A stretch of DNA of 64,000 bases from Rhynchopus sp. YZ270_cl-10 (taxonomy: Eukaryota; Euglenozoa; Diplonemea; Diplonemida; Diplonemidae), in assembly GCA_964035575.1 (NCBI GenBank), contig OZ037841.1, positions 558,001 to 622,000 on the forward strand, read 5' to 3'. Numbering within the stretch: the stretch's first letter is position 1; each line of letters starts with the position of its first letter. Shown here one piece after another: positions 12,519 through 28,434 of the stretch. The notes beneath the pieces are model-generated. The model did no database searches, was not told the DNA's origin, and worked only from the letters and a program-made list of their open reading frames with translations. The position numbers and the translations under genes were made by a program.

Positions 12519-12892
12519 TTCATCGCCGCCGTTCAGGCAGTCTTCACCATCCTTTTTGTCTTTTTAAATTTTTGGATGTGTTTTTTTTGCAACTTTACGC
12601 AAAAACTGCTGTTCCTAAAATGGTCCAAAGTATTTGATTTTTTTTTTACTAAAATGCAGCGCCAAAAAAAGAAGAAAAGGGTAATAAGATGATGTGCAAG
12701 CCTCTCTGCGCATTGTGCTTAAATTTCACCTTGGTCACCTTTTAAAAGGAGGGAAAGTTGAGAGTACAGACGTCATCTTTGAACGACTGCAGACAGAAAA
12801 AAACAAAAATAAAAACAAGTTCTTTTGAGACACTGCTTGGGAAGCAGGCACATCAGGAGGGGGGGTAAAATAAAAGTAAAATAAAGAGATGT

Positions 12893-13020
12893 TCACCTGA
12901 TTTGTACCCCACGTATAGGCGAGTACAGGCGCGTATAGGGCCGTATAGGGCCGTATAGGACTGTATACGCGCCTGTACGTGGCCTGTACGCGCCTATACG
13001 CGGGGTAAAGATCAGGTTGA
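12893..13020. mobile_element. Inverted-repeat element with CGTATAGGGC array
   Basis: Ends TTCACCTGATTTGTACCCC and, inverted, TCAACCTGATCTTTACCCC. The whole interior is roughly 10-nt words of the type CGTATAGGGC/CGCCTGTACG, so the two halves can pair along most of the 128 bp. No target duplication is convincing. Confidence 0.65.
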
Positions 13021-15042
13021 GTTGGAAGTGCAAACAAAAAAAACAAAACAAAAAAAAAAAACACATGCATACACACACGGTAGATACCCAGCATGTGCAT
13101 GCTCACATACAGAGAAGGAGGTTAGCTCTATAAACGCTGTTTTATTTCAAACTCTTTTGTTATGAATGTTTTTTGTTTTTTAGCTTAATTTCGTTTGCCT
13201 TCCAAAAAAAAAATGTTCTACCCCGTTTTTGGATTGTCCATGGTGTTTTGTGGACGGTTGAAATTTGTCAAGCTTCGAGGAGAATTCCGTTTGCTTATTC
13301 TTTTTGAGTTGATTTTTTTTTTTTCTTTTTTCTTTTTCAATTTTTTTTCTGTTATATGTCGTTCTGATCAAACTGTTTTGCAATCTTGCATTTATTTGCA
13401 TTGTATTTTTTTTTCTAAAAAGTGAAGTTGACAGTGCAAAACGCCTCTGCGACGCAAACACCTGCCACTCCGTGGGCTATCGAACCCTTTTTTTTTACAA
13501 GGACATCCCTCAGTATCGAGAGATCTAACAACTGAGTGCAAAGCTGCCCCCCTTTTTTTTGTTGCTGCAATCGACAATAGCCCCTGGTCTAATCCTTTGC
13601 ACAGTCAAATATTGGTGAATTTTTTGACGTGCTATAATTTCGACCATTTTTTTTCCGAATTAACCCCAAAAAAATAACAAAAAAAATACGACATTTTTTT
13701 TTTCTTTTTTGCAACACACGAAATCAAACATATATCACGAAGAGGGGGTTTGAGCTCAGGTAGTCTGGCCATTTCCTTCGTATTTGGGACAACATAAGAG
13801 AGGTGGGAAGGAGAATACAAGCAGAACGGAGGGGTGCGAGACAAGGCGACGAGGAAAAGAAAGCCAACCGAGAATAATACATATTAACAGCCTGGGATGA
13901 CCAGTTTATTTTCCCCTCGTACAACCTTTGGCCTCTCCCGACCCTTCACATCAATATACAAGAAGGGGTACTTCTTATGTACCCCAAGACTCTTCGCACG
14001 AAAAAAAAAAGAAAACAAAAGAAAATACCGAGTTTGTATTGCTATTTTGGACTATAATGGATAGCTGTAAAATTGTACCTCAAAAAAGTCCAAAAAAAAA
14101 ATTATGGTCCAATAATAATACAAAAGGTAAAAATAATGAGAAAAAATCACACTGAAAAAAGAGAGAAAAAAAAAGAGAGAAAAAAAAGAAGAAAAATTAG
14201 CAAGATGAACCCTAAGCTCTTGCTATGCTTCGTCATCTTTTGTAAAAAGAAATTGATACAATTTTTTTTTGGTTATTTTCAGCTATTAAAAAAGAAGATG
14301 AATGTACCTTTTGAGTGAAAAAAAAAAAGATCTAGGGGAGAGAGAAAAAACTTTTTTTAAAAAACGGAACAAGAAAAAGAAGTGCATGTTTTTTTTTTAG
14401 GATTTTTGTCGTTACCAAAAAAGGAGAAACTAAACGATTTTTTTGTTTTTTTTTGCTGTACTCAACTAAAGTACACGCAAGAAAAACAAAAAAAATAAAC
14501 AAAATAATCGACAGATGATGACTCAAACCTCTTAGGTAACAGTACATCTAAAAAGATGGGGGTATGTATTGGGGTAGACTTTGCACAGAACAACATCTCT
14601 CTACGGACGTAATAAAGACACACCCGGGGGGGAACACTCAAACCAAGAGCATTTCCTTCACTTCTCGCCCCAATACACACCCCAAAAAAACAAATCTAGA
14701 GAAAGAGAGGAGATTTTTAAAATTGATAAACCCTGTTTTTTTGAGAGAGAAAAAAACAAAAAAAATATGGCAGCAACATACTCTGCCCACACAAAACAAC
14801 ACATTTTCTTTCCAAAATGGTGTAAACTCACCACATTTTCAAAAAAGTCTTCCTTATTTTTTTTTTTATCCATCGCCAAAGGCTTGCAGAATACCAGGGT
14901 AATTTATCAACCCCATTTTTTTAAATCATCAACACAGATCATCGCGCCGACCGACCTCCTCCGCTACCTCCGTTTTTTCATGGATTTTTTTTAGGTCGGG
15001 AAACCTAGAATAATTTCCAAAAAAAATCATCACATTTTTTTT

Positions 15043-15561
15043 TCAGTCCCATTCCTCACCAACGACTTCGCTAATCTCTTCGAAGAAGGTTGATCGGATG
15101 CTGGTTGGGGCGTCTCCTTCGTCTCCGGCATCCAGACAGGCTTCAGACGGTCGTTGCGCTGAACAGAAGGAAACCGAGCGAGGAGATTGCTCCCAGCTAC
15201 CGAAGGAGGAGGTAAGGGAGAAGGGGTCTGAGGCGGGGGACGCGGAGACGGAGAGAGGCAGCATGAGTGGGGAGATGCGTGAGCGGGCCTGCTGCGAAAT
15301 GTACGTTTGACAACGATGGCAGCGTCGGATCTGCGCTTTTTCCTCCTCCTCCTTTGTCACAACCTTCTGCACCTCCCTTGCCCCCATCTGCGCAGGGGTG
15401 ACCGCAAGCACACAGCACTTCGCACAGCACAGCTCACCACATTCCCTGCAATGATGCCTTCTCCGCACCACAGTGAACGGTTTGGTACATTTGCTGCACT
15501 CCGCCCTTTCGGTATCATCCTCCCAGTGAACGCCCCATTCTGAGCTTGCGGTACCACCCAT
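15043..15561 (-). CDS. FYVE zinc-finger protein, likely N-myristoylated
   Basis: An intronless 172-residue protein. An open frame extends 28 codons further upstream, but I chose the inner ATG because it gives MGGTASSEW, which fits the N-myristoylation pattern (Gly2, Ser6), and because the upstream part is hydrophobic low complexity. The FYVE finger follows at once: the W-x-x-D-like start WEDDTER, then CSKC, the basic core RRRHHCRECG, CCAKCC and a final CHRC pair at about residue 97. The family binds phosphatidylinositol 3-phosphate on endosomes. The rest is a Ser/Pro-rich region and an acidic C-terminus ending EEWD. A CT-rich leader precedes the start. Target membrane and function are otherwise unknown. 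Confidence 0.85.
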   Translation of the reverse strand: MGGTASSEWGVHWEDDTERAECSKCTKPFTVVRRRHHCRECGELCCAKCCVLAVTPAQMGAREVQKVVTKEEEEKAQIRRCHRCQTYISQQARSRISPLMLPLSVSASPASDPFSLTSSFGSWEQSPRSVSFCSAQRPSEACLDAGDEGDAPTSIRSTFFEEISEVVGEEWD

Positions 15562-15867
15562 AGTGAGAAGTTGGAAAGTTGGGAGAAAAGACAATAAAGG
15601 GAGAGAAGAGAGAGAAGAGAGAGAGGTAAAAGAAGGGAGCAACAAAAAAAGGTGTTAAATTCGGTTCTTGATGTAGGGAAGAAGGGAGGGAGGGAGAGGG
15701 GAGAGTAGGGTTGTGGGATGTGTTATAGTTCTGTATTGTGTGGGGTTGTTTTGAAAAATAGTAACACTGATAGGTAAGTAAAAGGAAAAAAGGTTTTTTC
15801 GTTGATTGCACAATTACCCTGTTTGAGGGGGTGATTGGCGACCCGTATCTGAGGAACTATTTCTCCT

Positions 15868-17030
15868 TTAACCCTTTAAGGACCAGAGGGGACATATATG
15901 TCCACGCAACCACCTAAATTGGCTTCCACTAGGACTTTTTGAAGATTTTTTTTTTTAATGAGAAGATTTTGTGCGAAATCTTTCAAAAGACGCAAGATTC
16001 GATTTTTTTTGACGCTCTCATCCCCTCTCATCCACACCCGGCATTTTCACATAATACGGTATTTTGGGTCATTTTTTGGGAATAATTGGGAATAATGAGC
16101 AGTGAAGCATCCGAGGATCCAAGCTTTGGTTTGTACGAGGACGAAGAGGAGGAGGAGGTGTCAGAGGTGGACTCAAATGACGGGACACGCATTGATTGGA
16201 ATAGTCTGACCCCCCCTGTTTGGGTGAAACGGAACGTGACCCCCGAGGAGCACCCCTTCGAGGAGAAGAAGAAGCTCGGCCGGCCCAAGCAGCACTCCGC
16301 ACTGGACCTGTTTTTGACATTTTTCACTGCGGAATTAATGCAAAACATCTGCATCTGGACAAAGTCGCACGCATCAACGAAGAATGTCGACCTTGAGTTG
16401 GATGTGCCGCTTCTCCGGGCGTTTATTGGGCTTAGTCTGTTGATGGGTATTGTGCAAAAAAGTGATGTCAAAGATTATTGGTCAACGGACCACGAAATTG
16501 CCACACCCTTCTTTCCTGCGACAATGCCGAGACGCACATACTTGAACATCTTGTACAATTTGCATCTCCACGACATAACGACATCAGACCCCAACGACAA
16601 GCTCAGGAAGGTACGGCCCTTCATCACGTACCTGAACCGCAAGTGGGCGAGTGTGCAGCCGGGCAAGTACATCTCTGTTGATGAATCTATCATTAGATTC
16701 AAAGGTCGCATCTTCCTGAAGCAGTACCTCCCGAAGAAGCGCCACAGATTTGGCATTAAGTGCTACGCTGTGGCGGACAGTGAGACGGGTTTTATCCACC
16801 AGGCGCGTATTTATTGCGGGAAAAACTCTGTCAATGACAACACCATCGTCCGCAACGCACTGCAAGGGGAAACCGAAGTTCTGCGCTTGGTGCACAGGTA
16901 CAAGGATAGTCAAGAAGACCGTCAACTCAAAAGAAGGAGAGGGGAGGGAGGAAGAAAAGGTTTTAAGATTGTGTTGACACACACACAGAATTTCGCCTTT
17001 TTTTACAGCTGAGACACAATGCTCCTGTTT
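15868..17030 (+). mobile_element. 5' part of a piggyBac-type transposon
   Basis: Starts at a TTAA followed by CCCTTTAAGGACC and the palindrome GGACATATATGTCC. The same arrangement ends the non-autonomous element at 46205-47584. The transposase frame follows, but no matching right end with TTAA occurs downstream. The sequence becomes unrelated near 17.0 kb, shortly before another element begins at 17185, so the 3' part is lost. Confidence 0.75.
16095..17012 (+). CDS. piggyBac transposase, C-terminally truncated
   Basis: 305 codons from the first ATG (the frame is open slightly upstream). An acidic N-terminus is followed by the typical piggyBac core: LRAFIGLSLLMGI, KDYWSTD, RRTYLNILYNLHLHD, KLRKVRPF, then SVDESIIRFKGR with the first catalytic Asp, and KQYLPKKRHRFGIKCYAVAD with GFIHQARIYCGK. 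After VLRLVHRYKD the frame runs into an unrelated Lys/Arg-rich tail and stops, before the DNFYTS region that carries the second Asp. The enzyme therefore cannot be active as it stands. An intron starting at GTACAAGG near 16897 is possible, but no downstream exon is visible. It is the only confident coding sequence on the plus strand. Confidence 0.85.
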   Translation: MSSEASEDPSFGLYEDEEEEEVSEVDSNDGTRIDWNSLTPPVWVKRNVTPEEHPFEEKKKLGRPKQHSALDLFLTFFTAELMQNICIWTKSHASTKNVDLELDVPLLRAFIGLSLLMGIVQKSDVKDYWSTDHEIATPFFPATMPRRTYLNILYNLHLHDITTSDPNDKLRKVRPFITYLNRKWASVQPGKYISVDESIIRFKGRIFLKQYLPKKRHRFGIKCYAVADSETGFIHQARIYCGKNSVNDNTIVRNALQGETEVLRLVHRYKDSQEDRQLKRRRGEGGRKGFKIVLTHTQNFAFFYS

Positions 17031-17184
17031 TCTGAACAAAAAAAATTTTTTTTCTGTTTCCATGGTTTGTGTCTGTTTATTGTATCAACAATACGCGAGA
17101 GGAAAGGTTCTGGCTACTTTAGTGTTACCTAAAATAGTATACATCCACAGACAGCTTTGTACATTTTTTTTTTTTCTTCTGCTT

Positions 17185-17873
17185 CTGGGGTGGCGACAGG
17201 GGGGTGTGGAAAAAAATATTCACAAAAAATATTTTCAAATTCTGTCGATCACAAAAAATCACAAAAAATCACAAAAATTCACAAAAATTCACAAAAAATC
17301 ACGAAAAATCACAAAAGTGAACCGTTTTGGGCCGCTGTAATTGTGGTGTAATTGTGCTCAGTAATGCTCAGTTGTGCTCAGTTGTATGTAAGTGTGTGTA
17401 AGTTTCGCTTAAAATTGAACTTTTTCGGCGTGGCTGCATAACCGATTCCCTACCGTGTTTTCTACCAGTTGTCATGCCGTTTTGGGGCATCCATGTGTTG
17501 GAAAAATATTTTTTTGTTTTCGTTGGTGAAGCTTTTAAACGGCGGTATTTGCATTTCCGGAATCCGTCCGGCCAGTGGTGGGGTCAATTTGCCGAAATGG
17601 ACAAGTTCTCGTTTTTGGTCAATTTCCGCCTACACAGTATACACAGCATACACAGACCCAGAGTGGGACAAAAAAAAAGCTCATCTCAAAATATGCCGAT
17701 CACAAAAAATCACAAAAAATCACAAAAGATCACAAAAGATCACAAAAGATCATAAAAAATCACAAAAAATCACGACCTGTCGCAAAGAATCACAAAGAAG
17801 AAAAATGATTCTTTGTGATTTTTCGTGATTTTTCGTGACTGCCCAGTTCCGACCCCCCTTGTCGCCACCCCAG
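17185..17873. mobile_element. Inverted-repeat element with ATCACAAAAA arrays
   Basis: Termini CTGGGGTGGCGACAGGGGGG and, inverted, CTGGGGTGGCGACAAGGGGG, with a possible 3-bp duplication CTT. Inside are two arrays of a 10-nt word (ATCACAAAAA and variants) at about 17247-17320 and 17697-17790, the second followed by its own complement (GTGATTTTTC). An R3 repeat copy lies between them at 17548-17632. No protein is encoded; open frames through the array are periodic artefacts. Confidence 0.75.
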
Positions 17874-18117
17874 CTTCCATCTTTTTTTGTACTATGAACA
17901 CCGTTTTCGACACAAAAAAATAAAATAAAATAAAAGAGCAGTTGGAAACGTGCTAAAAACGCATCTCAAAAAAAAATAAACTAGAAATACGACTTCAGGA
18001 AAAAAAGGTTTGCAAAATATACCAAGTCTCAGTGCTTAGCCATATCACATGAAACAACTAAGGAAACCACTCGTTGTATCCCGTACACTATAATTACCAT
18101 CCTTTTTTTTGGAGGGA

Positions 18118-18207
18118 TGGTGTGGCTCGTCCCAAAATAAAGTGTGGTTTTTTTTGTACTTATTTTCTACTTTTTTTGTATAAAAGTGGGGGTTTTGGGC
18201 CACACCA
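18118..18207. mobile_element. TGGTG-family miniature element
   Basis: Left end TGGTGTGGC, right end GCCACACCA, with CCCAAAATAAAG and GGGGGTTTTGGG just inside. Flanks AGGGA and AGGAA agree at 4 of 5 positions. The interior is T-rich and unlike other family members. Confidence 0.6.
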
Positions 18208-19209
18208 AGGAAAGTTGCTTTTTGGTCTTCGAGGAATCGCCCAATAATACACTCAATTTTTTCACGTTTTTCTTGTACCTTTTTTCAAAATAATTGGCGT
18301 ACAATGAGCGCTGCACATCCTCTAAGGGTCTGCTCGCGTTTTTTTTTTCTCATTAGAGTCGCTCTTAAGCTTGCGCCTGGTCTTAAGAGGAGTGATGCAT
18401 AGCACCCCACCTCAACCTATATATAGGGGTCTGCACCACGCGTTTTCCCTCCCCTCTACCGCTGTGAAATACCTTGTGTATAAATATGTCGGGAATCTTG
18501 CACAACACTGGGAATTTGCCCCCATTTTTCTTTTGGCAACTCCAAACACATTTTCATACACAGTAATAGACGCAGCCACCAGGACACATGACATATCCCC
18601 ACTCAATGGGATCAGGAGCAGACTGTGTGATGAAGCTACACAGCACCCCAGATAAACCCCGGAGAAAGAAAACAAATGTGACGAAGAGATGGCCAAAAAT
18701 CTTGGGGGGGAAAAAAATGTGTCTCACACAGTACATCCGTGGGTTGGGGGATGGAGGTGAGAAAAGGGGGGGAAATGACTCTACAGTTTTTTCTAATAAA
18801 CATAACAACAACTAACACAATATACAACGTGTACAAAAAAAAAAAAAAAAAAACGCGATTTCTTTCTCTTTGGTACCGACAATCGCCCCGAGGGGATTCT
18901 CTTTATTTTCAAAACTTTGTAGGAGAGGTAGATTATTTTTTTTTTTGAAAAATTGATGACGTGTAGACACCTCGCTTTTTTCTCGTGTGAACTCCACGCA
19001 TTTTTATTGTATAACGAGGGATACGTTACAGATGACACACCCTCCATCTCTAAAGAACGTGACAGAGATGAGACATTATGAAACTCAGATTTTGACACCT
19101 TCTTTTTTTGCTGCCCTTTTCTTCTTCTTCTTCTTTGAAACCTTAATTGTATTAGTGTAGACACCGAGGACGGGCTCCACTATTTAAGATATTTCCCTCT
19201 CAACTCAAC
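18208..19209. other. Intergenic stretch with one GC-richer ORF island
   Basis: Around 18360-18690 both strands are open for over 90 codons (18371-18655 on plus, 18412-18696 on minus), with a TATATATAGG at 18418. I recognise neither product and cannot choose a strand. The minus frame has a possible donor ACAAGGTATTT. Downstream, near 19145-19185, lies a copy of a short repeat (TGTATTAGTGTAGACACC) also found at 38108. Confidence 0.35.
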
Positions 19210-24431
<5,222 letters not shown>

Positions 24432-25142
24432 TTGTTGCCCCCTCTCCCTTCCCCTTTGTGTAAATCACATTCAGTTCTGATGAGGCATGTAGGTGGGTGT
24501 GTTGGAGGTGTGTTGGGTGAGGGTCATGTGAACGCGCTTGGGGCTTGAAGAAAGCAGACTTTGACAATAATAGGACCGAGTGAAGATCAGCTTCTAGAAA
24601 AAATCAGGATAAATCGAGCACTTTTTTTTTTTTGAATGAAGATCCATTTTTTTTAGACCCCGACCCACACCACCTCTAAGCAACCACACCTATTTTTCAA
24701 AAAAAAATAACAAAGCACACGTCTCCACGCAAAAACACCACAGAGACACTGTGGGCTGTTACGAGGAAGGAGGCCGCGAGCTTAGATGTGAGAGGTGGAG
24801 TGGGACGGGGTGGGCAGGGGGGCTTTAAGCGAGGGGGGTGGGGGGGGGGACTACCGTCCTTCAAACGATGCACAGCTCAGGTGCCATTTTTCTGACGGGG
24901 AAAAAACCCAAGATGGGGTTCTTTTACTAAGATGTCCGATATGGGGGGCAAGACATGGGGGGAGCAACTAGATACCGGCATTTCCTCACAGCGAACGTTG
25001 TGTGTGGGGGAGGTTGCTTCAATGTTGAAACAAAAACGGGGTAAAAATAAGGTAAAAAATTAAAAAGAGGGTAAAAAAAGAAGGGTGTGTGAGGGGGGGA
25101 GCCGGTACTATTTTATGCAAGAGAGAGAGAGGGATTTGCTCT
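24432..25142. other. Spacer between divergent gene ends
   Basis: Leader of the coiled-coil gene (GGGCAACAA directly before its ATG) and G-rich low complexity around 24760-25090, including ACCGGCA words. No exon seen. Confidence 0.45.
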
Positions 25143-25606
25143 CTAGTAGTTGTCACGTGCGAACGGCTTCGGGTCACCTCCGCCGACGGCCGTCAGGTTG
25201 ATGGCCTTCTCTCTGCCCATGTGGTCGGTCTCAATGTCGAACTCAACGTCCTGCTGCTCAGCGAGGGAGCGGAATCCCTGCAAAAAAAAAATGATGAGGT
25301 TGGAGTTGGAAAAAAGGAAAAGGTTAATATGAAATGTGCCTCTCGTGCGCGGTTGAATAAAAAAAAAAACTGATAAAAGATCATCCTGAGTTTCACCTGA
25401 AACCCTCCCCTTTGGGCAACCCCATCCCTTTGCTTCCCTCTACCCTCTGCTTGCCACCACCATACCTGCATGCGGATGGCGCTCTGGTGCACGAACACCT
25501 CAGCGTCGTTGTCGGAGCGCTGCACGAAGCCGAATCCCTTCTGGTCGAGCCAACGCACAACACGTCCCTGGTTGGTTCCCAGCACCATGCGAGTAAGACG
25601 GAACAT
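25143..25606 (-). CDS. Cold-shock-domain protein, copy 1
   Basis: Two exons, 25606-25466 and 25277-25143, with a phase-0 intron (donor GTATGG, acceptor TTTTGCAG) give a complete 91-residue protein that is almost entirely one cold-shock domain. Visible are the RNP1 motif KGFGFV and the RNP2 motif VFVHQSAI, after GRVVRWLDQ and before EQQDVEFDIE and the Gly-rich end. The family binds single-stranded RNA or DNA and acts as an RNA chaperone or translational regulator. The start lies just behind AACACAACAAA. The coding sequence appears identical to copy 2 (26538-26997), while the introns differ by several indels and substitutions. A degenerate H2 hairpin lies in the intron. Confidence 0.9.
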
Positions 25607-25689
25607 TTTGTTGTGTTTTTAAAAAAGTTTAAGTTGACAAACTCTGTGAAGCATAATATTGTTAGAATAGAAGTGGTTACCATCACCTT

Positions 25690-25909
25690 CCACACTACTG
25701 AGTACTATGCAGGGCTGTACACCCGACGTAGCAGTTTCCTTTGCCCATCTTCACATTGAGCGCCTACTTCAGGAAAATCGTCGTAAGCAATTTGAGAGAA
25801 GATAAATGTTAAACAGTCAATAGATCCACTGTTAATCCATTTACTCTGAGACTTGCATGGCTTAAATCCTTGAAACAAGCATATGACTACTGGCAGGATC
25901 AACCAGGTT
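25690..25909 (-). rRNA. 18S rRNA 5' fragment
   Basis: Read on the minus strand from 25909, the sequence begins with the near-universal start of eukaryotic 18S rRNA, CCTGGTTGATCCTGCCAGTA, followed by GTCATATGCTTGT and TTAAGCCATGCAAGT. Homology is unmistakable for about the first 75 nt. Further in, I cannot tell a divergent 18S from unrelated sequence, and by about 25690 it runs into the region upstream of the cold-shock gene. No other rRNA segment is present, so this is a partial copy. The 25910-26110 stretch may be the adjoining external transcribed spacer. Confidence 0.75.
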
Positions 25910-26537
25910 TCTTGTCACTCTAATCGATAGGGGATTGCTCCCCTGAGATCAGTGATCAAAGAGCCTAATGACGGTTGATACATTCCGGCTTCACCTGTGA
26001 AGAGGCTTTGGGATTCCCCTCAGGCAAAGTGTCTTCAGAACTGGACGGCAGAACATAGGTACAGAAGGGAACATCAGTTGCGTGCGACTCCACGATACAA
26101 CAGTTTGAAAAGAATAATACAAGTGTGGGTGGCGCTCTTCCCCATTGCCCTTTTTTATTTTCTACTCTCTCAGACAACGATTCATTTTTAAAGCACAACA
26201 AAAAAAAAATTAGGTTGCACATCAGCGCAACGAACAGAGAAAAACCTTGGTCTACCTCTTTTTTTTTTTGCTTTTTGCTCTTTTGTTTTTGCATTTTTTT
26301 AGAAAAAAATACTTCATCCTCCCTGACCCTGCCTCAATGTTATAGCAACTGCATTATCGCTGTGCCTTTTTTGCGTTGCTGGTTTTGTGTACGTCATTAT
26401 TGCCCAAATGTTCCCTCCCCTCAAGTTGTCTGAATTCTCATTATAGTATTGTACCCGTGGGTGGCTTTGGCAGTCGGTTGTGGGTTGCGTGCTCTGTGTT
26501 GCCAAGCCACCGTTGTGCGAGAGAGAGGCCTCACTCT
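25910..26537. other. Putative rDNA spacer and unassigned sequence
   Basis: 25910-26110 is balanced in composition, unlike typical spacer here, and directly precedes the 18S start, so it may derive from the rDNA external spacer. From 26110 to about 26516 the sequence is T-rich and unassigned. The duplicated cold-shock segment begins around 26517. Confidence 0.35.
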
Positions 26538-26997
26538 CTAGTAGTTGTCACGTGCGAACGGCTTCGGGTCACCTCCGCCGACGGCCGTCAGGTTGATGGC
26601 CTTCTCTCTGCCCATGTGGTCGGTCTCAATGTCGAACTCAACGTCCTGCTGCTCAGCGAGGGAGCGGAATCCCTGCAAAAAAAAAATGGTGAGGTTGGAG
26701 TGGAAAAAAGGAAAAAGCTAATAATTATGAAATATGCCTCTCGTGCGCGGTTGAATAAAAAAAAACTGATAAAAGATCATCCTGAGTGAAACCCTCCCCT
26801 TTTTGGAAACCCCATCCCTTTGCTTCCCTCTACCCTCTGCCTTGCCACCACCATACCTGCATGCGGATGGCGCTCTGGTGCACGAACACCTCAGCGTCGT
26901 TGTCGGAGCGCTGCACGAAGCCGAATCCCTTCTGGTCGAGCCAACGCACAACACGTCCCTGGTTGGTTCCCAGCACCATGCGAGTAAGACGGAACAT
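26538..26997 (-). CDS. Cold-shock-domain protein, copy 2
   Basis: Exons 26997-26857 and 26672-26538 reproduce copy 1 exactly in length (141 and 135 nt), and I see no coding difference. The intron is 184 bp here against 188 bp in copy 1. The repeat unit runs from about 26517 to 27007, shifted 1395 bp from copy 1, and outside it the flanks are unrelated. The leader is again AACACACAACAAA. Two near-identical neighbours suggest recent duplication or gene conversion. Function as for copy 1. Confidence 0.9.
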
Positions 26998-28016
26998 TTT
27001 GTTGTGTGTTTTTTTCTTTTAGATTTGATGAGCCTGTTAGTTGTTTTTTGTTTTGCATTTTTCTTTGAGCCGACACACAAAATCCCCCCCCACAAACATA
27101 TTTGCTTTCTCAAGAGGGCCGTCAACAAACGGGTCACCTCTTCCGCCTACCTCTATTGATAGAGGTGGCAAGAGGGCAAGGGGCCGGGTAGGGATAGGGG
27201 TATGGCTTGCTGCACGCTTCAATACATGAGCCCGTACCCTGCACCAAGGGATGCTTGATGTCGTCTGGAGCATCGGGGGACCCCTCCGTTCGGTGCTGTC
27301 ACTTTTTTCGCGTTTCTGTGTGGTGAGAGAAGGGAGGTGGGTGGGTGTGTAACGACGGTGAACTAAATGACCTGACTTTGGCTCAGCCACCAGCAGCGAA
27401 ACGACAATGTCAAGATCTATTACTTCACCTTATACCAGCGTCCGCACAGAGAAAAAAAAATCTATAGGTACGGAGAACCCACGGGAGAACCACGAACCAC
27501 GGAGAACTGTTTCGGGCTATATTAAGATTTGCGGAGCACCTTCCGGGGAACCACGGAGAATCCGTTTGGTGATCACACCATTATTGGTGCAAAAATTTGA
27601 TTTGGTTTTCCAAAACGCAGGCTTTTTTAATTGATGAACCTACTAATAGGATCCTACAATGCCATATAACACATTACAGAATTATAGGACCTATCAGAGT
27701 GCACTGCATGCCTAGGGGGGTTAGGGGAGGGGTCACATGAAAATAGAGGGACCACATACAATTCTGCAGAGAGTTGGTACTCTACGATTTGGTTCTCTGC
27801 CAACCCGCGTCTGTGGTTTGTCTGTTACAATGTGGGTTTGAAGCAATTGAACGCACTTTTACTCCGCTATGATTTTCCTCAAAAAAAACATAAAAATCGC
27901 GCCGAGCTGATTCTATTAGCCCCCCTATTCATCAAGGTAGCCCACATAGGAGGGTTTAAAAAAGATCAAATAAAAACGACAAAACTATTTCATCTCTGGT
28001 TCGGTCTGACACATAC
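26998..28016. other. Spacer, expected site of a missing exon
   Basis: Contains a GC-richer part at 27120-27400 with open minus-strand frames I do not recognise. It also has a short CACGGAGAAC word array at 27467-27565 and a possible solitary end of the AAATGACTTG family (27351-27375). The second exon of the third cold-shock gene should lie here on minus, but I could not find one. Confidence 0.4.
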
Positions 28017-28400
28017 CATCCCGAGAATTTCTGAGCGGTGAATGAAGACTCTTTGCCCGGACTGCACATCATTCAAAAAACCGAAACCTTTGTCTACGCG
28101 CCACCCACCGACCCGCCCGAGGCGTCGTTCCGCTTTCGTCTCGGGGTCTGTAAAGGGCTCGAGCCGTTCCGCTACTGATGCCCCCTCACGACTGGCCCTC
28201 TTCTCTGCATTCCTCTCAAGCGCACGTCTTCGCTCCATTGCGACCTGCACATCGACGTCCACACCATGATGTGGCGACCCGGATATCACGACGTCCCCTT
28301 CCCTCACCTCGCTACGCACTTCCTCCGTCTCTTTAAACCCCTTCAAGGAAACCATGCTCCTCTGCAACGCACCTCTCAGGTGTGTAGCACAGCGTCGCAT
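28017..28400 (-). CDS. Cold-shock-domain gene, first exon only
   Basis: A 128-codon exon from ATG (leader ACACACAACACC) to a GTATGT donor. The first 93 residues are charged and unrecognised. The last 35 are the first half of a cold-shock domain: LGRVGGWRVDKGFGFLND and VFIHRSEI. The donor falls at exactly the same place in the domain as the intron of the two complete copies (11 residues from the start of VFIH/VFVH, phase 0), which supports the gene model and shows common descent. No second exon is visible downstream, so the gene is either truncated or has a divergent exon 2. Confidence 0.65.
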
Positions 28401-28434
28401 GGTGTTGTGTGTTTTATGTTTCTGGTGCTATTAT

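Larger units (their letters stand above)
3867..15042. other. Gene-poor, repeat-rich 11-kb stretch
   Basis: No exon pair that I trust. It contains the elements listed separately, plus weaker H1/H2 hairpin copies (for example near 4575, 4618, 7195, 9936, 10572, 12685 and 14200). There is also a roughly 40-bp sequence at 11845-11885 that recurs at 30598-30640 (core CATATACTAACTATTCTACT), and TTGAAAACTTGGTTGTATTA at 7318, found in inverse orientation near 62108-62135. The Kish gene elsewhere shows that very short spliced genes can hide in such DNA, so small genes may be missed. Confidence 0.5.

Noticed and set aside
27037-27390. 117-codon minus frame in the spacer after cold-shock copy 2
   Set aside because: No recognisable domain, and the composition drifts into low complexity; it does not supply the missing half of a cold-shock domain.
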